Source of the DNA: Saccoglossus kowalevskii
Taxonomy: Eukaryota; Hemichordata; Enteropneusta; Harrimaniidae
Direction: 5' to 3'
Assembly (NCBI RefSeq): GCF_000003605.2
Contig: NW_003141823.1
Span: 121,728 to 134,077, forward strand
Length of the DNA stretch: 12,350 bases
Shown: one piece after another, positions 6,941 through 12,350 of the stretch
Layout: the number at the start of each line of letters is the position of its first letter
Numbering within the stretch: position 1 is the first letter of the stretch
Notes under the pieces: generated by a model
Database searches by the model: none
What the model saw: the letters and a program-made list of their open reading frames with translations, nothing else
Told to the model about the DNA's origin: nothing
Position numbers and translations under genes: made by a program

Positions 6941-7800
6941 GCCATTTGTTGAAGAGCTCATTGAATCGGGAACAACTGGTATGCAAACAGTGGGGGAAAT
7001 TGCAAAGCGATTGCTCTTTGTCTGTCGGCAGATGCTAGAGCTCTTGTCAGAAATAAATTAATGGCATGTATTGATGTCATTGGTGTATGCATGAGGGAAC
7101 TGCAATTCAAAATGGCAGTGGATTCCATGTTGGAGTCTATTCTTATAAAGGTGATGTTCCTTTAAGGACTGGTGAAAGTCAGAGCAAATGCCATTTAGAC
7201 TATCCTTGGAGTCACAACGTTCTGCTTTTTTAGGAGTGACAAGACAATTTGTGACTACATGGTTAGATTCTTCCTATAGAGAAAGGGTATACTTCATAGG
7301 AAACCGTATCCAAGCAGTTGATGAAAGATTGAAATCTATAGCTCCACAAGCTGAGGTCTCTAGATGTCCAAGGTCATTGCTGAGAAGAAACTATTGAAAA
7401 GCATCTGAGTGGAAAGCCTTTGTTTTGTTTTCTTTACCTGTATTCATTGGCATGTTGCTTTCTATCTACCTTAAACACTGGTTAATTTTTGTTTTTGGCA
7501 TATATCATTCAACTTGTGTAATTCAAAAAAAAAGATACACCAGTCTAATGCTCGTCTGCGGATGTTTTTATTAAGGAATTAAAGGTTGTATGGTATTAGA
7601 CATTGTACTTTTAATGTTCATTTATTGATACATTTTGTCAATTCAGTAATTATTACAAGACATTTGTCGGCAACATAAAGTATTAAATCATTAAAGATTT
7701 GCAAACGATGTATGCTCATGAAGGTAATGTTAGGTTTATACAGTATATGTGCTGATGATAACACTCTTAATTGTATGTCTCAAATTTATAAAAAGTATAA
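6941..7800 (+). pseudogene. Transposase remnant: catalytic core
   Basis: The blocks PFVEELIESG (from 6942), ADARALVRN (7028), CHWCMHEGTAI (7075), PLRTGES (7159) and LDY (7195) use three different frames. LGVTRQF begins at 7230 in a frame that then stays open over a long conserved block and meets TGA at 7395-7397. In relatives this position is Trp (WKASEW), so a single G-to-A change explains it. The frame continues with KASEWKAFVLFSLPVF and IYLKHWLIFV to about 7490. A frame change at the run of nine A (7525-7533) leads to LYGIRHCTFNVHLLIH (from 7586). Weaker matches follow (YAHEGNVRFIQ, CMSQIYKKY) to about 7800. The Asp of ADARAL corresponds to the family's CDAPARA motif, whose Cys-Asp-Ala-Pro is damaged here. 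Confidence 0.75.
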
Positions 7801-8272
7801 CACAGTTGAAATCATTTAGGGAATTTTAAGAAAGATTTATTTGTCACCTAAAAGCTGGTAGCATCTTTTATCCTATTAAATATATTGTATTTTCTATTGT
7901 GCTGCATATTAGTTATTGTTTTGTTGCAAGGTTCTGAATAGACGTTATTACACTCACTAATTATTTGATGTACCTGAGCGTAATTCAGTTTATCTTTCAA
8001 CTGTCATTGTTGTCAACAATTGAGGCAAGCACCACATTTTGTTTTATCATGACACTGTATGTCATGCAAATATTTTTTTATTTACATCACACAATGCTGG
8101 TTTATGGTAAATATTATTAATGAACATCTACAATTTGTATTTTCCCTATTACTAGCGCATTCATTTAGGTAAATGAGATGTGCGTCTATGGTCAAAATAA
8201 GTCGTTTTAATAGATGAGCATAAATGTTTGGAAGCGTAGCCTTGATACAATATTTAAAAGTTTCTCCAAATA
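7801..8272. other. Unreadable stretch inside the transposase remnant
   Basis: No family block or open frame is visible. It may be intron or strongly decayed coding sequence linking the core to the C-terminal pieces. An ATGCAAAT octamer motif at about 8064-8071 is probably chance. Confidence 0.4.
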
Positions 8273-8404
8273 ATGAACTACACTGTAAAAGAGTTCAGAT
8301 TAAGTATTGGCGCAAATGCGAGAGTCATAAGATTAGGACCCAATGTCTTTGTACCCAATAAAGAGAAAGTAGGGTTATTTTATAACTCTAAGATGGTGTC
8401 GTAG
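8273..8404 (+). pseudogene. Transposase remnant: C-terminal piece
   Basis: This 43-codon open stretch starts at ATG 8273 (MNYTVKEFRLSIGANARVIR) and ends at TAG 8402-8404. The NYTV motif followed by a short sheet-like segment resembles the conserved C-terminal region that follows the NVHLL block in the family. The match is shorter and less certain than those in the core. Confidence 0.45.
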
Positions 8405-8460
8405 GCTGTGTGTAAGGGTTCGCCTATAAAAAGGTTTTTACAACAGTACCATAACAAAAG

Positions 8461-8958
8461 CCCATGAAATATCACCCAGTAAAATGGGTAACACGAGAAG
8501 AGATTTGAAGAGTTTTAGAAGATAGTTCCAATTGAAATGTCCCTGAAATTGTGGGGGAAACCATTATAATGTTGAGGTAATGTTGGAGAGGTGGAAATTG
8601 AACCCATGGAAATACCGGAATACCTTGGTACAAAAGAACTGTCGAGTACTCCACAAATCACAAATGACAGTTACAAAAAATACAAGATGATGATACTGAA
8701 GAAGAAACATGTACAGGCACATTAGAAGGAACAGATTTAGATGAACAAGAAACTGTTTTAATTAATGGTAGTCTTAAGAAGTGCAATTACAAGAAATTGC
8801 TACTTGGCCACCAATGAAAGTAAAATATGTAATTAAAAATGGAAAGATAATCCATATCGAGAAATTATTTCCTAACACCAATCCAGAACTTCCTTACGCG
8901 AATCCAGAAACTGATTCTGGTAATGTAAAAGAAAATAACAACAATGAAAAGATTTAAT
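8461..8958 (+). pseudogene. Acidic/Asn-rich C-terminal tail, frameshifted
   Basis: Three frames in sequence look coding: YHPVKWVTREEI (8470) and its continuation with stops, VEIEPMEIPEYLGTKEL (8591) in the next frame, then a strongly acidic run (DDDTEEETCTGTLEGTD) from 8680 after a frame change at six A. A last change near 8784 gives ATWPPMKVKYVIKNGKII and an Asn-rich end that stops at TAA 8956-8958. The position after the transposase core on the same strand suggests its C-terminus. I do not recognise the tail itself, and it could be a separate small gene. Confidence 0.4.
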
Positions 8959-9030
8959 TAGTAAATCAAAGTGTTTCTAGAAAGCCAGTTTTAAAACTTG
9001 TTGATTTACTCTGCACTGTGATTGTTATAT

Positions 9031-9360
9031 TTACTAAACATACGTTGTGTTACGTTATGATAATGAGTCGTGCCTATTGCTGCATGTACTAAACCCATCA
9101 CTGTCTATTATGGTATTATATTGAAATTTACAGCATGACATCTTTATGCATCAAAGTTCTGTTATTGGAAGTTAACTATGTGTCATTTGTCTTATGATAG
9201 CGAGTCTTGCCTATTGCTGCATGTACTGAACCCTGGCCATCATTGTCTACGATGGTATTATGATATTGAAATTCACAGCACGGCATTTTTATGCATCAAA
9301 GTTCTGTTATCAAAAGTTACTAAACAGACCCTTGTGTTATTTGCCTTATGATAGCGAGTA
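9031..9360 (+). repeat. Direct tandem repeat, about 143 bp, 2.3 copies
   Basis: Copy 1 starts at about 9031, copy 2 at 9172 and partial copy 3 at 9317. Shared blocks include GCCTATTGCTGCATGTACT, TGCATCAAAGTTCTGTTAT and TTATGATA followed by a GAG. Copies 1 and 2 differ by scattered substitutions and short indels, so the duplication is not recent. It lies just downstream of the transposase remnant and could be a subterminal repeat of that element, as CACTA elements often carry. Confidence 0.85.
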
Positions 9361-9960
9361 ATTTACCAATTAAATACCCACCTGTATAAAATTTACATGA
9401 TTTTTATCTCTAAAAATGACAGTGACAAGATTTTTAATTTTACCAAACTGTATATCCGGTTAACCCACTATATCATAGAATAAAACACAAGTATACAAAT
9501 TATTTTTTCTAGGGTCTACATAGACTTGCATACAAGTGTCATTGTTTCAAAAATATGAAAATGGCTAAGATAAAATAAACTTACTTTTGTTTTCGTTATC
9601 ATTCCAGTTATTTAGGGATTCTTTTAAACTTCCTATTTTTTTTTGAGAGAAAGAAACAACAATAAAACTGGTTAGCAAATCCAAGGTATGTGGTATCACA
9701 GAGTATTTATTATCATGATTATTTTTCGTAATTATTAGTTCATATCTGTTTTAAAGAAATCATTCTACTAGTTATATAGCATAACACAATTTGTATGTGT
9801 ACTGGTTGATCAAAGGTAAGTAGAATGAACATAAATTGAATATGTAGTAGTGAAATCACATGTTCAAGCAAGCACACAATGGCACATGTCTGTAATATCA
9901 AATGATATCCTGGTGTATCTATTGGACATGATGGCTCAAGTGGTGAAAAGTTTTCATTGT
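9361..9960. other. AT-rich, no supported gene
   Basis: I find no open frame, RNA gene or repeat array. This separates the transposase remnant from the second pair of broken genes. Confidence 0.5.
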
Positions 9961-9979
9961 TAACCTATCAAAAATACGA

Positions 9980-10253
9980 TCACACTCCGGGAAAGAAAAA
10001 TACTCTGTGAAGGCATATCATTACCCACAAGGAAAAATTATCCCAATTGCCCCTCCGAAAAAAAATTACATCTGAATCAGTCATGAAGCTAAGTTCTCTT
10101 CTCTATCGCATTACTAGTTTAGAAATTTCTGAAATATTCAAATTAGCACCTGCCATATATCTCTCTGAGTCACAATCGGGAATTTTAGGTCATCCCCGTG
10201 CAAGACAATTGACATCCAGCTCTTCTATTATCATCTGGTTCATAGAAACATGA
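9980..10253 (+). other. Possible coding remnant with an A-run frameshift
   Basis: One frame reads HSGKEKYSVKAYHYPQGK and IIPIAPPKKNYI, then hits a stop just after a run of eight A (10058-10065). The next frame takes over with KITSESVMKLSSLLYRITSL and continues to TGA near 10251. The handover at an A-run suggests one broken reading frame. I do not recognise a family. It could be an upstream exon of the SAP-SWIM-YqaJ gene that begins just downstream on the same strand. Confidence 0.3.
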
Positions 10254-10343
10254 TACTTGTCCACCAGAACGATTTGAACTTTCTGGTAGGGCATAGCAGA
10301 AGGCATTGTTCATCGTTACAAAATTCATTCGCGTTGTTATTAT

Positions 10344-11203
10344 GACGTCGGTAAAACTGGTAATCCTAACTGAGAGGGGAAGTATGTTGAAGAACACATT
10401 AATGTACAGTTGAGGCGATGGTTAGAGTGCAGAGGGTTGAAAAAGTCCGGAAATCGATCTGTTCTTATACAGAGGTGACAACATTATTAATATTCATCGA
10501 TTAAAATATTCTGTCAAGTTTTATGTCATTGTTTTGTGTTTTTTTATTCAGAAAGTTAGTAACATGTCATTATTTGTTTACTTTCTTGACTTGATATAAT
10601 GTCAGTGTCAGCAGTGAGTGGTGCAGTCCTGGATGTTAGCTGTCACTGCAAAGCATCAGCTCCTTTCCCATTGTAGTCATGTTGCAGCAGTGTTATTATA
10701 TTTGAGCAATGTTGCCATTGACTCTGTACCTGCTTGTACAGACATGCCTTGTCAGTGGAAAACAAATATAAAAGATCAAAAACTAAGATACACTTCATAC
10801 AAGGTCCCCAGCTAAAGTGCTATAAACTTTGACTCTCGTTTAAGTGAAAGTCGTGTTACTGACCAGGATATTAATAACTTTGTATTTGATCTGCATGTAG
10901 CAAATAAAAACACCAAGTTAGAAGTATGTGGGGAAACTGTGAAACTACGTCGACTACCCTGTGTACAACAACTTTAGAACTATTATACTGAAATACCGTG
11001 ACTTTTACAGGGTCAACATTACTCCACCTGATACTGCACACAGCTCCAGATTTCTGATTCCAGGTACTAATGAGCAGTCTTCGTCAGAAACATGGGATTC
11101 TCATCGGTATTTGCGAATGACTGCATCTGCAGCTAAAGAAGCAGTAATGATATTGCGTGCAGTTGTAGAATGTGGTGAAACAGCTGTTGTGAAGTCACGA
11201 TAG
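10344..11203 (+). pseudogene. SAP-SWIM-YqaJ family gene, broken
   Basis: Three domain signatures occur in the usual order. The SAP-like motif (10386-10475) reads LRRWLECRGLKKSGNRS then VLIQR, and ends at a donor AG|GTGACA. The SWIM zinc finger has SCHCKAS (10638-10658) and, after a one-base frame change, HCSHVAAVLLYL (10669 on), giving C-x-C and C-x-H ligands. It is followed by the family's CTDMPCQW block and, past a TAA at 10813, INFDSRLSE. The YqaJ start (10961-11203) has a Q-S-S-S-x-x-W pattern and HRYLRMTASAAKEA, matching the domain's R-x-TAS entry motif. The nuclease core with its acidic and Lys residues is not found before the next gene. SAP and SWIM domains usually bind DNA, and YqaJ proteins are phage-type exonucleases. 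Stops near 10371 and 10813 and frame changes make this a pseudogene. Confidence 0.7.
10476..10551 (+). other. Candidate intron after the SAP exon
   Basis: The donor CAGAG|GTGACA follows the SAP motif directly. The acceptor candidate TTTTTATTCAG at 10551 has a strong pyrimidine tract. A second acceptor, GTGTCAG near 10611, lies closer to the SWIM coding sequence and may be the one used. The choice cannot be made by eye. Confidence 0.35.
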
Positions 11204-11373
11204 ATGTGCTTTTTGTTCAGAAAGCGTGAAAAACAATTGAAAAGACAGAAGTAAGACTTGTGTACAATTGTTTCTAGTCACTTTCGTTTATTTTAATAAT
11301 GTTTAGCTATGTGAATGACTGAATATTGCACACTTGTATCTCATATGTGTTTTTCTCTCAACACATTTTCAGT

Positions 11374-12350
11374 GCTGAAAGACTCGAGTAATATAAACAA
11401 ATTCAAAAAGCCAAGAATCACCCAGACATGTATGTCTCAATTATTATGGATGGAATTGATCCTGATAAAACAAATACTCCACACTTCACAAGTATTCCCA
11501 AAACATTGTGGAAATTAAAGACCCACTAGACAGGAGTAATTGCACATGGACACTGGCTACTTGGATATTTTGACTTATTCCAGTGGCCTCACAACAGTAA
11601 CCTAACATGCAGTATTTTATTGTTAGCACTAAAGCAGTTTGGTAGTTATTTATCAAAAAACTTTATACCAGCAGCTAGACAACACTTGCAGGGAAAATAA
11701 AAATAGGTGGATGTTGGTTCTTTGCTGTCTTCTCGTGGAATTGTATGTGTTTGATAAGGTATGTGCACCAATAGATTACTAATATAATTCAGCGTAACAT
11801 TTATTTTCTATTAATTGTTTCTTTGGTATAGACAAAATGCAGATCAGCCTAGTTTTCGTGAAAATGACAAGAATTACATAATCAAATGTATATGTAAAGA
11901 CAGCCTAAGCGGTACCAATGTAAAATTGCATAGCAATGTGTATCATGCCAGAGTTTGTTTATTCGCTTTGATTGCAGGTTTTCGTCATTATATTTCACTG
12001 TTATCATAGCTTTATTCAATAGTTACAAAAAGTAAAACATAACTCATACCTAGATGATGTTAGTAAGCTAATTTTAAGTAACAAAATATTTTGATTTATT
12101 TAGATAAAAATGCCATTTCTTATGGTAGGACACACTGAGACATGTACCAAGTATTCAGCAGATATTCTACTTGGTTAAACCTTAGACTCTCTGATTGATG
12201 GATCGCCCAAATCATTTAAGAAATAGCCAATGACCACACATCTGTTGGACAAATATACGATGTTAAAGTTGGTTTGTGACTCATTAATGATATTCAACAC
12301 CATGGTGAGCCACGTGTCTTTTAAATTACTCAAATGAATCTGGAAAAGCT
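11374..12350 (+). pseudogene. DUF7869-like gene, broken and cut by the window end
   Basis: After an acceptor ACATTTTCAG (11363-11372) one frame reads AERLE, stop, YKQIQKAKNHPDMYVSII, MDGIDPDKTNTPHF, LWKLKTH, stop, TGVIAHGHWLLGYFDLFQWP and HNSNLTCSILLLALKQFG. After a frame change near 11660 it continues LYQQLDNTCRENKNRWML to a donor AAG|GTATGT at 11758/11759. Farther on come MVGHT (12122), a shifted QVFSRYSTW, and DIQHHGEPRVF (12289) with stops and shifts. These are the characteristic blocks of DUF7869 (DGMDQ.KT, FDLFQWPH, LDNT.RENKN, GHTHED.DQ) as I recall them. The GHT-Glu-Asp block and the early Asp-Gly-Asp resemble a transposase-type RNase H fold, but that is inference. The C-terminus runs off the window. 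Confidence 0.7.
11759..12105 (+). other. Intron or inserted stretch inside the DUF7869-like gene
   Basis: Between donor AAG|GTATGT and an acceptor TTGATTTATTTAG (ending about 12103), the expected family blocks would join directly (VFDK to FLMVGHT). The stretch contains an open frame (11815-12009) with an acceptor-like GTATAG at 11831 and the segment KNYIIKCICKDSLSGTNVK. It may be an extra exon, a fragment of another gene, or chance. Confidence 0.35.

Larger units (their letters stand above)
6246..8958 (+). pseudogene. Tnp2-like (CACTA/EnSpm-type) DDE transposase, decayed
   Basis: Read across frames, the conserved blocks of this transposase family appear in the expected order. There is an N-terminal helical block (LRHALSDEALKD then LMNIHC), a CxxC segment (FLCMDCQSYLG), a block starting PFVEELIESG, a degenerate CDAPARA-type Asp motif (ADARALVRN), a Cys motif CHWCMHEGTAI, PLRTGES, LGVTRQFVTTWLDS, YFIGNRIQAVDERLKS, PRSLLRRNY-stop-KASEWKAF, YLKHWLIFV and LYGIRHCTFNVHLLIH. 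In active elements this enzyme cuts and joins DNA at the terminal repeats. Here at least six frame changes and several stops mean it cannot be made. One intron (6444-6509) keeps clean borders and phase, so the copy descends from a spliced gene and is not a retrocopy. The family name is from motif memory; a related KDZ-like superfamily is the alternative. Confidence 0.75.

Noticed and set aside
8472-8654. 60-codon minus-strand frame
   Set aside because: It is antisense to the better-supported C-terminal transposase remnant.
10185-10397. 70-codon minus-strand frame
   Set aside because: It overlaps the plus-strand SAP-gene remnant and shows no recognisable motif.
6246-12350. One single transposon spanning the Tnp2-like and the SAP-SWIM-YqaJ/DUF7869 remnants
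   Set aside because: More than 1.3 kb without coding content and a tandem repeat separate them, and I know of no element combining the families. Separate insertions are simpler.

Overview
The window looks like AT-rich nuclear DNA of an animal, most likely a marine invertebrate; a bivalve or other lophotrochozoan is my best guess, at low confidence. The reasons are GT-AG intron borders with short introns, AATAAA signals, no bacterial-style operons, a palindromic MITE, and decayed transposase-like families (Tnp2-like, DUF7869-like, SAP-SWIM-YqaJ) that I associate with mollusc and cnidarian genomes. No intact conventional gene with a recognisable housekeeping function is visible.

Layout. 1-1200: no supported gene. 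1201-1640: short overlapping frames that may be exon debris, including one copy of a dispersed repeat. 1641-3567: a Ser/Thr/Pro-rich leader runs into a large minisatellite (1767-3495). It has about fifteen 51-bp units, then twenty 36-bp units, then a short unique tail whose stop codon overlaps an AATAAA signal. The 36-bp block is one long open frame encoding a 12-residue Pro-Gly repeat. The 51-bp block is broken three times by the same 4-bp insertion. A candidate 154-bp in-frame intron (1819-1972) would join leader and array. 3569-4560: a possible promoter, an unrecognised 81-residue open frame (4037-4282) and a downstream AATAAA. 4545-6245: AT-rich DNA with one MITE (5075-5270), a short tandem duplication, the second dispersed-repeat copy and a hairpin.

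6246-8958: a decayed plus-strand copy of a Tnp2-like (CACTA/EnSpm-type) DDE transposase. It reads from N-terminus to C-terminus through many frameshifts and stops, and one phase-0 intron is still recognisable. 9031-9360: a three-copy tandem repeat of about 143 bp. 10344-11203: a broken gene with a SAP-like motif, a SWIM zinc finger and the start of a YqaJ exonuclease domain. 11374 to the window end: a broken DUF7869-like gene in the same orientation, about 170 bp downstream.

The items most worth following are the repeat protein with its possible in-frame splicing, and the SAP-SWIM-YqaJ plus DUF7869 pair, which could be the two-gene cargo of one poorly characterised DNA transposon. All family calls come from motif recognition by eye; no database search was run.
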